From NCBI RefSeq assembly GCF_030541005.1, contig NZ_JASSVM010000002.1:558001-622000 (forward strand): DNA of 64,000 nucleotides, given 5' to 3'. The stretch's first letter is position 1. Every line of letters starts with the position of its first letter. A program made the position numbers and the translations under genes. Positions 10,601 to 18,067 of the stretch are shown here, piece after piece. Under the pieces are notes generated by a model that was not told the origin of the DNA, searched no databases, and saw nothing but the letters and a program-made list of their open reading frames with translations. The DNA is from Marinobacter sp. SS5-14b (lineage in GTDB: Bacteria; Pseudomonadota; Gammaproteobacteria; Pseudomonadales; Oleiphilaceae).

Positions 10601-10741
10601 TCCATCATCGGTCTTTCCCAGGGGCTGAACCTCGAGGTGATCGCCGAGGGTGTGGAAACCGAAGCCCAGCGCGACTGGCTGGTTGCCCATGGCTGCGATC
10701 ATTTTCAGGGCTATTTGTTCGGGCGGCCCGGGCCGGAGTAA
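7661..10741 (+). CDS. Membrane PAS-PAS-GGDEF-EAL cyclic-di-GMP turnover protein
   Basis: About 1026 aa. Order: a transmembrane helix (residues about 25-45), a periplasmic Cache/CHASE-like sensor, a second helix (about 305-327), two PAS domains (about 350-465 and 475-595), GGDEF (about 600-765) and EAL (about 775-1026). The GGDEF loop reads IGGDEFGVL. The EAL motif reads EVLLRW, a tolerated variant. The NVS, TES, DDFGTGYSS and EGVET metal/substrate motifs are kept, so phosphodiesterase activity is likely; cyclase activity is possible. The protein ends soon after GYLFGRPGPE, slightly earlier than many relatives. Start chosen at ATG 7661; ATG 7673 is also possible, and neither has a strong ribosome site. 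Confidence 0.88.
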   Translation: MTRRMIESDTQNSRQNRGFQRPRPLLMYLLALLILLVSAGLIGSNAYQRAHQAAFERSQARADLAAAFVANSFLSGQYGLRTIAAFVEPLIEAPDVGAQGGLESIERLLDEKVRDAGFIEAFFVASLDGRLLYASPSRTNVVQSPPWAFIEGFAFSRDEESVVTPLHVDPATGAPSIWRIHKLRSASGPVNALLLVKQSPDLLARSVDRLSVSDGESLALIDENMRLVARLPAPLSGDRSGLTGTRIQEPHTRAFIDSADAQGQVITASPVDDEERFYTFRRVDGLPYVVVVGEKTAVALQGWRQSVWIGSTGILLSALIGLFLLQQFYRRLRLEQSLVLENETQKKLQQEAQNNAARLGALVGSIPDMVFVIGQNGTFDFVHAVDETQLLRPPEEMVGLNYHDVLPAELASRFDRVKEDVANHRRLRNFDYQLFLDGEARHFEARVTPIPDGQEHSSGFLALVQDITDSKLQQAEMRIASTAFETHLGIVITDDQGIILRANRAFTRITGYEEHEVVGQSPRVLQSGVQDKAFYQQLWGRVNQTGSWEGEIWNRRKDGEVYAEWLTVTAVPGESGAILNYVGTFHDITRRKEAERQVHRLAFYDSLTGLANRALLEERIAEVGRANHRSGTHAALLYLDIEQFRAVNDSRGYDVGDLVLKELAARLSMIMRENDTLARIGGDEFGVLLSSLEGTEEQSARLAEVVAQKILVAFARPVEVAEHLVQVDVSIGISIIGSVVDHYDQQLQRAEQATQQAKEQTRHTGLNRIAFFNPEIQAKVVEHVFLEDQLRNALKENQFVLYFQPQVGYPDTRVGYEVLLRWQHPERGLVSPAVFIPMAEKSRLILPIGRWVLEQACQTLARWHNDPARSDLQLAVNVSVVQFQSTGFTEQVATILRRTGARPELLKLEVTESLLMDDPERVALVMSEIKELGVRFSLDDFGTGYSSLSYLKRLSLDQIKIDQSFVRNVTSNPASAAIVDSIIGLSQGLNLEVIAEGVETEAQRDWLVAHGCDHFQGYLFGRPGPE

Positions 10742-10887
10742 TACCTGGCCTTGAGTACTTTACGCTTTGCATGAAAAGCCCCTTCAGTTCCGGTGCCTGT
10801 TTGGCCGCCTCATCCCCTTCCATAATGACATCCAACATCTGAGCCCGCGTGGCTGGCTGTCAGACACAAAACTTTGGAGGTATTGCG

Positions 10888-11094
10888 GTGAATCACTACG
10901 ACGTTGTTGTACTTGGCGGGGGTAATGCGGGGCTATGCGCAGCCTTGTCTGCAGCTGAGTCCGGGGCAAAGGTCGTGGTGCTTGAGCTCACAGCGGTTTT
11001 GGACCGGTGCCAGCAACTTGGCATATCGGCTCCCTACACGTTTACTGTAAACGCCCTGTTGAAAGGATGCGGCCTTCAGGCGGGTAATTTGTAA
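10888..11094 (+). pseudogene. N-terminal fragment of an FAD-dependent dehydrogenase (TcuA-like)
   Basis: A GTG start with GGAGG 7 bp upstream opens a frame whose first ~33 residues are a clean flavoprotein N-terminus (YDVVVLGGGNAGLCAALSA, the dinucleotide-binding GxGxxG motif, ending in VVVLE). It resembles the tricarballylate/fumarate-reductase group. After that the sequence stops resembling the family and ends at 69 codons, against the usual 450 or more. It is a deletion remnant and should have no catalytic function. Confidence 0.65.
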
Positions 11095-11156
11095 CCCATT
11101 CCCGAGAAAAAAGAACGACAGGTCTCGCAAGTGAGTCACTTTGGTGTACTATAGTA

Positions 11157-11172
11157 CTGTATAAATATACAT
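11157..11172. promoter_or_regulatory. LexA (SOS) box upstream of yebG
   Basis: CTGTATAAATATACAT matches the gammaproteobacterial LexA site CTGT-N8-ACAG at all but the last base, with the expected A/T-rich core. It ends 26 bp before the yebG start codon, so LexA would cover the promoter. This agrees with the known SOS control of yebG in E. coli. Confidence 0.85.
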
Positions 11173-11198
11173 GTTTCTAACGACTGCGAGGAAGCCTC

Positions 11199-11480
11199 AT
11201 GGCAGTGCAATCATTATACTTTTCTGATCGGGACGGACTGGAAATGGCGCTCAGCAACCCAGACACCATGCTCTTTCAAAGCAAAGCCGAAGCCGATGCA
11301 CGGGACAAGGTACTGGAGCTTGCCGAGAACGTCGCGCTCTGGCTTGAAAAGCATGTGGACGGCATTTCAGAAGATCTGGCGGAAAAATGCGCCATGAGTA
11401 TTGCAGAGAACAAGGATCTGTTCGCCAGGGCCATGAAAAAGCCGGAATTGTTAACGGAAGTGGCGGCAGCAGAAAGCTGA
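11199..11480 (+). CDS. yebG: YebG-family SOS-response protein
   Basis: A 93-aa protein starting MAVQSLYFSDRDG and carrying the family's FQSKAEADARDKVLELAENVA-like segment, with a length near that of E. coli YebG (96 aa). YebG is a small DNA-damage-inducible protein whose biochemical role remains unsettled. The LexA box directly upstream supports SOS induction. It is monocistronic: the next gene converges on it. Confidence 0.85.
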   Translation: MAVQSLYFSDRDGLEMALSNPDTMLFQSKAEADARDKVLELAENVALWLEKHVDGISEDLAEKCAMSIAENKDLFARAMKKPELLTEVAAAES

Positions 11481-11502
11481 GCGCACACCCTTCGCTTCCT
11501 GG

Positions 11503-12231
11503 CTATCCCCGGTTCAACTCATACACCGCCATATTGACGGCCGACGCCAGGTTCAGGGACTCAACGGCGGCGGCACCGGGAATGGTGTAACGTTGGGCAC
11601 CGAGCTGTGCCAGGGCATCGGAGGGCACGCCCCGGGCTTCGTTGCCAAACAGGTAGCAATCATGGTTCTGGAACTCGGGGCTGGTGATGGCTTTGCCACC
11701 GATGTCCAGGCAGGCGATGCTGGGGTAATGATTGCTCAGGGTATCCAGGTCGACCTCGGTTTGCAGCGGCACATGGAAGATCGCGCCCATACTGGAGCGC
11801 ACGACTTTCGGGTTGTAGGGATCAACACTGCCAGGGCTGAGCAGGCAGCGCATGCCGCCAAACCAGGCGAGGGTGCGCAAAATGGTACCGAGGTTGCCGG
11901 GGTCCTGCACTTGGTGCAGGTAAACCGCTTTTGCGCCAACCGCTGAATCGCTGCTGGCGGCCGGTGGCAAGGGGGCGACAGCAAGTATGCCCTGGGGGGT
12001 TTTGGTATCTGCCAGCTGGGCCATCTGTCGGTCGCTGATCAACTGTTTGGGCCAGGGGCTGTTCCAGTGTTCGTAGACGCTGGTGACAAACAATCGGGCC
12101 TGCTGCCAATGTGGGTTGCTTGCTGCGGCCTTTTCCAACTCCAGTACCAGATGTTCCCCTTCCACCAGGAAATGCCCGAACGACTGCCGATACTTTTTCT
12201 GGTGCAGTTTCTTGATGTCGTCCAGCTTCAC
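11503..12231 (-). CDS. SpoU/TrmH-family RNA 2'-O-ribose methyltransferase
   Basis: A 242-aa SPOUT-class methyltransferase. An N-terminal substrate-binding domain (residues about 1-90, start KKLHQKKYRQSFGHFLVEGEH) is followed by the knotted SpoU fold: the QDPGNLGTILRTLAWFG motif 1, the KVVRSSMGAIFHVP motif 2 and the GAAAVESLNLASAVNMAVYE motif 3. It uses S-adenosylmethionine to methylate a ribose in rRNA or tRNA. The start codon is GTG 12231, overlapping the stop of the upstream FAD gene (GTGA), so the two are translationally coupled. The exact nucleotide target cannot be told from sequence. Confidence 0.88.
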   Translation of the reverse strand: MKLDDIKKLHQKKYRQSFGHFLVEGEHLVLELEKAAASNPHWQQARLFVTSVYEHWNSPWPKQLISDRQMAQLADTKTPQGILAVAPLPPAASSDSAVGAKAVYLHQVQDPGNLGTILRTLAWFGGMRCLLSPGSVDPYNPKVVRSSMGAIFHVPLQTEVDLDTLSNHYPSIACLDIGGKAITSPEFQNHDCYLFGNEARGVPSDALAQLGAQRYTIPGAAAVESLNLASAVNMAVYELNRG

Positions 12232-13874
12232 TGTGTGTTTCCTGCCTGAGCTTTTGCCGCTTCAAGGTCTGCCAGCATGGCTTTGGCCACGGCTTCCGCT
12301 ACCTTGATGCCGTCGACACCGGCCGACAGGATGCCACCGGCGTAGCCGGCGCCTTCACCCGCAGGGTACAGCCCCCGAGTGTTCAGGCTTTGCAGGCTCT
12401 CCCGGTCCCGGGTGATGCGAACCGGGGAGGAGGTGCGGGTTTCCACACCGGTCAGCAGCGCATCGGCGCGGTCAAAGCCGCGGATCTGTCGGCCGAAGGC
12501 CGGAAGTGCTTCGCGGATGGCTTCGATGGCGTATGCGGGCAGGGCAGGGGCAAGATCACCAAGGCGAATGCCGGGCTTGTAGGACGGCTCTACTTCACCC
12601 AGTTTGTCGGAAGGTTTGCCGGCAATAAAGTCGCCCACCAGCTGTGCGGGGGCACAATAGTCGCTGCCCCCCAGAACATAGGCGTTGGCTTCCAGCTGTT
12701 CCTGCAGTTCAACACCGGCCAGGACGTCGCCCGGGAAATCCTGCTCGGGCTCAATGTTCACCACGATACCGGAGTTGGCATTGCGCTCATTGCGGGAGTA
12801 CTGGCTCATGCCGTTGGTGACCACTCGCCCGGGTTCAGACGTGGCAGCCACCACGGTACCGCCCGGGCACATGCAGAAACTGTATACGGCGCGGCCGTTG
12901 CTGGCGTGATACACCAGCTTGTAATCGGCGGCGCCCAGGGCTGGATGGCCGGCGTATTTGCCCAGGCGGGCGTGGTCGATCAGCGTTTGCGGATGCTCGA
13001 TCCGGAAGCCGATGGCGAAGGGCTTGGCCTCGAGGAAAACGCCCCGTTTATGGAGCATTCGGAAACTGTCTCGGGCGCTGTGGCCTAGCGCCATCACCAC
13101 ATGGCGGCTCATCAGCTGCTCGCCATTGGCCAGTTCCACACCACGGACCTGGCCATCTTCCAGCAACAGGTCAGTGACTTTTTGTTCAAAGCGGATCTCG
13201 CCACCCAGGTTGATGATCTCTTCCCGCATGCGCGACACCACGCCGGTCAGGCGGAAGGTGCCGATGTGCGGCTTGCTGACAAACAGGATTTCTTCGGGGG
13301 CGCCGGCTTTGACGAATTCGGCCATTACCTTGCGGCCGTAGAATTTTGGATCTTTGATCTGGCTATACAGTTTGCCGTCGGAAAACAGGCCCGCACCGCC
13401 TTCACCGAACTGCACGTTGGACTCTGGTGACAACTGTTTTTTACGCCACAGCGCCCAGGTGTCTTTGGTACGGCGACGTACGTCTTTACCGCGTTCCAGC
13501 ACGATCGGCCGGAATCCCATCTGGGCCAGCAGCAGCGCGGCAAACAAGCCGCAAGGGCCAAACCCGACCACGATCGGGCGCTCGGCTAAGCCAGCGGGCG
13601 CCTGAGCCACCGGGTAATAGGCGGTATCCGGTGCCGGGCGAACGTGGGCATCCCCGGCAAACCGGTCCAGTACCGCGGTTTCATCCTGCACGGCGAGATC
13701 GATGATGTAGACAAACTTTATCTCGCTGTTCTTTTTGCGGGCGTCGTAGCTGCGTTTGAACACGGTAAAGTTCAGCAGCTCCTCATCGCGCAATTGCAGG
13801 CGCTGCAGAATGGCAGCGCGCAGGGCGTGCTCAGGGTGATCAAGAGGTAAGGCCAGTTCGGTAACGCGAATCAT
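12228..13874 (-). CDS. Uncharacterised FAD-dependent dehydrogenase (COG2509-type)
   Basis: A 548-aa flavoprotein. An N-terminal domain of about 85 residues ([19 protein letters not shown]...) precedes the FAD-binding fold ([19 protein letters not shown], residues about 100-125). The C-terminal half holds a second nucleotide segment and the TSSPVRI...[16 protein letters not shown]-closing motif. The family is widespread in bacteria and its reaction is not established. The frame is open 59 codons further upstream, but the family begins at ATG 13874. It forms a coupled pair with the SpoU methyltransferase and is divergent from rlmE. Confidence 0.85.
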   Translation of the reverse strand: MIRVTELALPLDHPEHALRAAILQRLQLRDEELLNFTVFKRSYDARKKNSEIKFVYIIDLAVQDETAVLDRFAGDAHVRPAPDTAYYPVAQAPAGLAERPIVVGFGPCGLFAALLLAQMGFRPIVLERGKDVRRRTKDTWALWRKKQLSPESNVQFGEGGAGLFSDGKLYSQIKDPKFYGRKVMAEFVKAGAPEEILFVSKPHIGTFRLTGVVSRMREEIINLGGEIRFEQKVTDLLLEDGQVRGVELANGEQLMSRHVVMALGHSARDSFRMLHKRGVFLEAKPFAIGFRIEHPQTLIDHARLGKYAGHPALGAADYKLVYHASNGRAVYSFCMCPGGTVVAATSEPGRVVTNGMSQYSRNERNANSGIVVNIEPEQDFPGDVLAGVELQEQLEANAYVLGGSDYCAPAQLVGDFIAGKPSDKLGEVEPSYKPGIRLGDLAPALPAYAIEAIREALPAFGRQIRGFDRADALLTGVETRTSSPVRITRDRESLQSLNTRGLYPAGEGAGYAGGILSAGVDGIKVAEAVAKAMLADLEAAKAQAGNTQ

Positions 13875-14037
13875 GAAATTTCCTGGCTGCCGGCCAATGG
13901 CCTGGCAGGTTGCGGTTGGCAAAGTGTGCCCATTGTACTGCCGTGCCGGGTGCTTGTCAGGCGACCGGGCTGCTTTTGCGGTAGCGCTTGCGGCGGCGTA
14001 CAATGCGGCTTTTCCCGCAGTGAACAGAAGACATCCC

Positions 14038-14661
14038 ATGGCCCGTTCCAAAAGCAGTAACCGCTGGCTCGAAGAGCACGTAAACGACCCCTTTGTGAAG
14101 CAGGCACAACTGGACGGTTACCGCTCCCGTGCCAGCTACAAACTGCTGGAAATCAACGACAAGGACCGCCTGATCCAGCCAACCATGCTGGTGGTGGATC
14201 TGGGTTCGGCGCCGGGCGGCTGGTCACAGGTGGCCTCCAAACTGGTGGGTCACAAGGGCCGGGTGGTGGCCTCGGACATCCTGCCCATGGACGCCATCGC
14301 CGGCGTTGAGTTCGTCCAGGGAGACTTCACTGAACAGGACGTGTTTGATCAGATCATGGCCACGCTCGATGGCGCACAGGCCGATGTGGTCATCTCCGAC
14401 ATGGCACCCAACATCAGCGGCGTCAATGCGGCAGACCAGGCGGCGTCCATGTACCTGTTGGAGCTCGCACTGGATATGGCCTGTCAGGTGCTCAAACCTA
14501 AAGGCAGCTTTGTCGCCAAGGTGTTCCACGGCGAAGGCTATGACGAGTACGTCAAAGCCGTGCGCCAGGCCTTTGACAAGGTGGTGGTGCGCAAGCCGGA
14601 TTCATCAAGGGCCCGCTCCCGGGAAGTCTATCTGGTCGCCAAGGGGTTCAGGGGAATGTGA
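14038..14661 (+). CDS. rlmE: 23S rRNA (uridine-2552-2'-O)-methyltransferase RlmE (FtsJ/RrmJ)
   Basis: A 207-aa FtsJ methyltransferase, the same size as E. coli RlmE. The SAM site is [14 protein letters not shown] (residues about 49-63); [12 protein letters not shown] carries the catalytic Asp. The K-D-K-E tetrad is visible as Lys near the N-terminal RASYKL element, the Asp above, Lys in [11 protein letters not shown] and Glu in SREVYLV. It methylates U2552 of the ribosomal A loop late in 50S assembly. ATG 14038 follows an ACATCCC leader and starts the conserved [11 protein letters not shown]. In relatives it is often followed by ftsH; here it is not. Confidence 0.95.
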   Translation: MARSKSSNRWLEEHVNDPFVKQAQLDGYRSRASYKLLEINDKDRLIQPTMLVVDLGSAPGGWSQVASKLVGHKGRVVASDILPMDAIAGVEFVQGDFTEQDVFDQIMATLDGAQADVVISDMAPNISGVNAADQAASMYLLELALDMACQVLKPKGSFVAKVFHGEGYDEYVKAVRQAFDKVVVRKPDSSRARSREVYLVAKGFRGM

Positions 14662-14667
14662 GAAGCA

Positions 14668-16077
14668 TTAGGCTTTCGCCGTAAGCTTCACGCTCATGCT
14701 GCTGTAACCCCGCACAAAGTTTGACTGCACATACTCTGGCTCATCCAGCACTTCAATGTGCTCAAAGCGCTTCAGTATCTCTTCCCACAAAATCCGCAAT
14801 TGCATTTCTGCCAGGCGGTTGCCCATGCACCGGTGCACACCAAAACCGAAAGAGAGATGTTTTCGCACGTTCTTGCGATCAATGATGAACCGGTCCGGGT
14901 CTTCCTCAAATGCCCGCTCATCGCGATTGCCCGAGGCATACCACATCACCACCTTGTCGCCCTGTTTGATGGTCTGCCCGTTCAGGGTGACATCCTCTTT
15001 GGCCACACGACGCATGTAGGCAAGCGGGGTTTGCCAGCGAATGATTTCCGAGACCATATTGGGAATCAACGCCGGATTCTCTTTGAGTTTGGCAAATTCC
15101 TCGGGAAACTGATTAAGCGCGAAAACGCCGCCGGTCATCGAGTTGCGGGTGGTGTCGTTCCCCCCGATGATGAGCAATACCATGTTGCCCATAAACTCCA
15201 TGGGCCGATTGATCATGTCTCGGGTGTTGTCATTGGCCAGCAGCAGGCTGATCAGATCGAAACCGGGTTCTTCTCCGGCAGCTTTGCGCGCTTCTTTTTC
15301 CCGCCAGAGCAAAGACATTTGCTTAGCCATGTCAGCCGCAGCGTGGAAGAACTCGTCGGTATTGGCGTTACCCCCGGTAGACTCCGGAGCGCCTGAGGCC
15401 ACATCGGACCAATAGGCCAGTTTGTGGCGTTGCTCAAACGGGAAATCGAACAGGGTGGCCAGCATCCGGGAGGTGAGTTCGATGGAGACTTTTTGCACCC
15501 AGTCAAAAGGCTCACCGACGGGCAGTTGGTCCAGCACATCCGCCGTGCGGCTGCGAATCAGCGCTTCCATTTGCGCCAGATTTTTGGGGGCTACCACACC
15601 CTGTACCGCCTGGCGCTGCACATCGTGTTTGGGCGGGTCCATGGCAATAAAGGTTTCTATTTCGAGGCCTTCCGGCTGAGGCCCGATGGAAATGATCGGC
15701 TCCGCGGAGAACAGGTCGTGGCGGGTATCCACGAACATGATGTCCTCGTAGCGCGTCACCGACCAGAACGGGCCAAAGGGGCTGGCCTTTTGAAAGTGCA
15801 CCGGGCATTCATCCCGTACCCGCTCGAAATAGGAACGCCACAGTCCCTGTCGATACAGGAACGGGTTGCTGAGGTCGATGTCTTCAAGCGCCAGCGTTGA
15901 CACGTCCGGTAGAGGAACTTCGTTGAAAACTGGCACAGGCCGGTCCTTGCCGGTGCGGTGTTTCACATTCTGAACGGCATGTGCGCCTTTGATTTGCCAG
16001 TGGATCGGAATGATCGACGTGGCTTTGTTCAGAGCCGGTTGAATCACAGGTTCGAGTAAAGGGGTCAGTATGCTCAT
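14668..16077 (-). CDS. Cytochrome P450 CYP153A, terminal alkane/fatty-acid hydroxylase
   Basis: A 469-aa soluble bacterial P450 that resembles Marinobacter CYP153A33 over most of its length. The I-helix reads LLIIGGNDTTRNSM, the K-helix ExxR is SEIIRW, and the heme-thiolate loop is LSFGFGVHRCMGNRL (Cys near residue 415). CYP153A enzymes hydroxylate medium-chain alkanes, alcohols or fatty acids at the terminal carbon, using electrons from ferredoxin. The 2Fe-2S ferredoxin gene lies 70 bp upstream on the same strand. A ferredoxin reductase gene, often clustered with these, is not in this window. Probably controlled by the divergent AraC protein. Confidence 0.95.
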   Translation of the reverse strand: MSILTPLLEPVIQPALNKATSIIPIHWQIKGAHAVQNVKHRTGKDRPVPVFNEVPLPDVSTLALEDIDLSNPFLYRQGLWRSYFERVRDECPVHFQKASPFGPFWSVTRYEDIMFVDTRHDLFSAEPIISIGPQPEGLEIETFIAMDPPKHDVQRQAVQGVVAPKNLAQMEALIRSRTADVLDQLPVGEPFDWVQKVSIELTSRMLATLFDFPFEQRHKLAYWSDVASGAPESTGGNANTDEFFHAAADMAKQMSLLWREKEARKAAGEEPGFDLISLLLANDNTRDMINRPMEFMGNMVLLIIGGNDTTRNSMTGGVFALNQFPEEFAKLKENPALIPNMVSEIIRWQTPLAYMRRVAKEDVTLNGQTIKQGDKVVMWYASGNRDERAFEEDPDRFIIDRKNVRKHLSFGFGVHRCMGNRLAEMQLRILWEEILKRFEHIEVLDEPEYVQSNFVRGYSSMSVKLTAKA

Positions 16078-16147
16078 GCCACACCTCAGAGATAAAATAG
16101 GTATTTGTCGGACGGTTCAGGGCTCCGAAATCAAACCCGGGTGTTGC

Positions 16148-16468
16148 CTACATCTGGAATTCCGGCAGGCGCACGATCAGGCCATCCAGGGCTTCCGAGA
16201 GTGTTACCTGACATGACAAACGAGAAGTGTCGGTGATCTCTAGCGTGAGCCCAAGCATGCCCTGTTCGTCGGCATTGATGCCGCCGGTGGCGTGAATCCA
16301 TTGCTCATCGACGATCACATGGCAGGTTCCGCAGGCACAGGCGCCACCGCAATCGGCATCAATGCCGGGGATGCCATTATCGACGGCGGCCTGCATCAGG
16401 GATTGGCCCGCTTCGATCTCCACCACATGAGCGGTACCACTGTGCTCGATAAACGTAATTCGACCCAT
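16148..16468 (-). CDS. Adrenodoxin-type 2Fe-2S ferredoxin, partner of CYP153A
   Basis: A 106-aa plant/vertebrate-type ferredoxin. The cluster ligands follow the adrenodoxin spacing C-x5-C-x2-C (within DADCGGACACGTCHV) with a fourth Cys near the C-terminus (SRLSCQVTL). It should pass single electrons to the P450 encoded next. ATG 16468 has GAGG at a good distance; a GTG two codons upstream is less likely. It is first in the ferredoxin-P450 operon. Confidence 0.92.
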   Translation of the reverse strand: MGRITFIEHSGTAHVVEIEAGQSLMQAAVDNGIPGIDADCGGACACGTCHVIVDEQWIHATGGINADEQGMLGLTLEITDTSRLSCQVTLSEALDGLIVRLPEFQM

Positions 16469-16541
16469 AACCACCTCGTTTTGTTATTCAGGGGAGTTGT
16501 TCTATAAAAGGCAGATTACGTGGCGCGGTTGATCCGGGGCA

Positions 16542-16578
16542 GGTCATTAATTGACACGACAGGGTCATTTAAAGACAC
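16542..16578. promoter_or_regulatory. Tandem 16-bp direct repeats, likely AraC-type operator
   Basis: GGTCATTAATTGACAC (16542-16557) and GGTCATTTAAAGACAC (16563-16578) agree at 13 of 16 positions and repeat with a 21-bp period, two turns of the helix. This is the geometry expected for an AraC-family activator binding two half-sites on one DNA face. They lie between the ferredoxin-P450 operon and the divergent AraC gene. Ownership by that regulator is inferred. Confidence 0.65.
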
Positions 16579-16647
16579 TTCCGAGTGGCGCTGCCATGCG
16601 AGCGCAGCCCGAAGACGTGACGGCAACCAGCGGAAACAATAACAACG

Positions 16648-17682
16648 ATGCGCGAAGTCGACCTGAATCTGGCGTGTATACCCTCTAACTACAGCCGATT
16701 GATTGCCCGTGAGCTAGGCCTGTTGGCGCGGGATGTGTCGGATTTGCTGACAACGACGCAGTTGTCGGTCGATCAGTTTTTGCAGGAAGACACCCTGCTG
16801 ACACCTCAACAACAACTGCAAATCCTGCAGAACAGTATGCAGTTGGCCAACGATGACGCCCTGGGATTACGCCTGGGGCAGCGCATGACTTCACCCACCC
16901 ACGGTGCCATGGGGTTTCTGGTCAACAGTAGCCCGGACTTACTCACCGCGATCCGGGCCTTTCAGGCATTTCTTCCCACCCGAATGAATCTTGCCCGGCT
17001 GGAGTTGGTCACGAAGGGCGACTGGCTGGAGCTAACCTGCCAATTCGATATGGAGCTTTCCGAGTCGTTGCTGCGAGTTCTGAGCGAAATTTTTGCGGTT
17101 ATTTTCTTTGACTGCGCTGAATTCATTGTCGGCCGTCCCTTGGACGAGGTGGTCAGCTATTTTGCTTATCGGGCGCCTGCATACGGTGATCGTTATGCCG
17201 ATCATATCCCCGGACGTATCGAGTTCGGTGCCCAATCGCTCTCGCTGAAAATACCCCTTGAGGTGTGTAAGGTCCCCAATGCCTCAGCCAATCATGAAAA
17301 CTACACAATGGCGCTGCAACAGTGTGAGGCGATGCTTGCGCAGCTGCATTCGGATAAGAAAACCTGCAAGTATCAGGTTCAGAAAATGATGCTTTCGCAT
17401 CCACCCGGTGTGCTGAGTGAAGACGAAGCCGCCGCAGCGCTTTTCATCTGCAAGCGCACGCTGGCAAGGCGATTAAAGGCGGAGGGAAGCAGTTTCAGAC
17501 AGCTGCGAGACGACATCCTGTCGCAACAGGCGCTCGGATACCTGCGTGACAGCACAATGTCGATAGAGGCTATGGCCGAAGTGCTGAATTATCACGACAG
17601 TGCGAATTTCCGGCGGGCTTTCAAGCGGTGGTTTAACGTGACGCCCGACCAGTATCGGCGGCAAAGGATAGAGCAGGTGTGA
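16648..17682 (+). CDS. AraC-family regulator with arabinose-binding-like N-domain
   Basis: A 344-aa protein. Residues about 20-205 form the 'Arabinose_bd' type effector domain found in AlkR-like and OruR-like activators; residues about 245-340 form the AraC double helix-turn-helix (SEDEAAAALFICKRTLARRL and SIEAMAEVLNYHDSANFRRAFK). It is divergent from the ferredoxin-CYP153 operon, and regulators of this subtype commonly activate alkane hydroxylase genes. It is therefore likely an alkane- or fatty-acid-responsive activator of that operon. The effector is not known. Confidence 0.88.
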   Translation: MREVDLNLACIPSNYSRLIARELGLLARDVSDLLTTTQLSVDQFLQEDTLLTPQQQLQILQNSMQLANDDALGLRLGQRMTSPTHGAMGFLVNSSPDLLTAIRAFQAFLPTRMNLARLELVTKGDWLELTCQFDMELSESLLRVLSEIFAVIFFDCAEFIVGRPLDEVVSYFAYRAPAYGDRYADHIPGRIEFGAQSLSLKIPLEVCKVPNASANHENYTMALQQCEAMLAQLHSDKKTCKYQVQKMMLSHPPGVLSEDEAAAALFICKRTLARRLKAEGSSFRQLRDDILSQQALGYLRDSTMSIEAMAEVLNYHDSANFRRAFKRWFNVTPDQYRRQRIEQV

Positions 17683-17709
17683 TGTCTCGTCAGACTGTGT
17701 GGGTGCTGG

Positions 17710-17958
17710 CTAAGCCAGGGAAATACGATAACGGAGCACTCCGGCGTCCTCTTCCCTGATCCACTCAATTCGGTGGCCGGTTATCTCGCAAAGGGCCTGT
17801 AAATCACGGCGGCCGCTGGCGTCATCCGCCAGAAACTCCACCTGGGTGCCGCTCGGCAGGCCCTGGGTGCGTTTCTTGAATCGCAATACGGGAAGCGGGC
17901 ATACCAGACCGACGGCGTCGATCTGGTATACCTCCGGTTGATCAGTCAAGGCGCACAC
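17710..17958 (-). CDS. TusA-family sulfur carrier at the end of the fdh operon
   Basis: An 82-aa SirA/TusA-fold protein with the sulfur-carrying CPLPVLRFKK motif (CPxP, Cys near residue 20). TusA proteins relay persulfide sulfur from a cysteine desulfurase. As the last gene of the formate dehydrogenase operon it may deliver sulfur to FdhD, which sulfurates the molybdenum cofactor; this is inference from position. The start is a GTG that overlaps the end of the preceding 41-codon gene by 17 nt, without a clear ribosome site of its own, suggesting coupled translation. Confidence 0.8.
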   Translation of the reverse strand: MCALTDQPEVYQIDAVGLVCPLPVLRFKKRTQGLPSGTQVEFLADDASGRRDLQALCEITGHRIEWIREEDAGVLRYRISLA

Positions 17959-18067
17959 TCGTGGAGCTGCCTTGTTCGGCAGAGGACCATTCGAACTGGT
18001 TCAGCACCACCGGAGCGCAAAAGGCAATGATCAGGGCCGCGACGAAAGCGGCTGCCATTACTTTCAT
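17942..18067 (-). CDS. 41-residue single-pass membrane peptide in the fdh operon
   Basis: ATG 18067 is preceded by AAGGAGG at ideal spacing and overlaps the fdhC stop (ATGA). It encodes MKVMAAAFVAALIIAFCAPV, then VLNQFEWSSAEQGSSTSVRLD: one hydrophobic helix (residues about 5-21, possibly an uncleaved signal) and a short polar tail. Its end overlaps the TusA start. I do not recognise a named family. The position right after the cytochrome b subunit suggests a small accessory subunit of the membrane-bound enzyme. It is short enough to be missed by automatic gene calling. Confidence 0.72.
   Translation of the reverse strand: MKVMAAAFVAALIIAFCAPVVLNQFEWSSAEQGSSTSVRLD

Noticed and set aside
10742-10838. 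Minus-strand peptide MLDVIMEGDEAAKQAPELKG and following residues
   Set aside because: It looks protein-like and might be a gene scrap in the scar region, but I cannot assign a family and it runs into the EAL gene, so it is not annotated.
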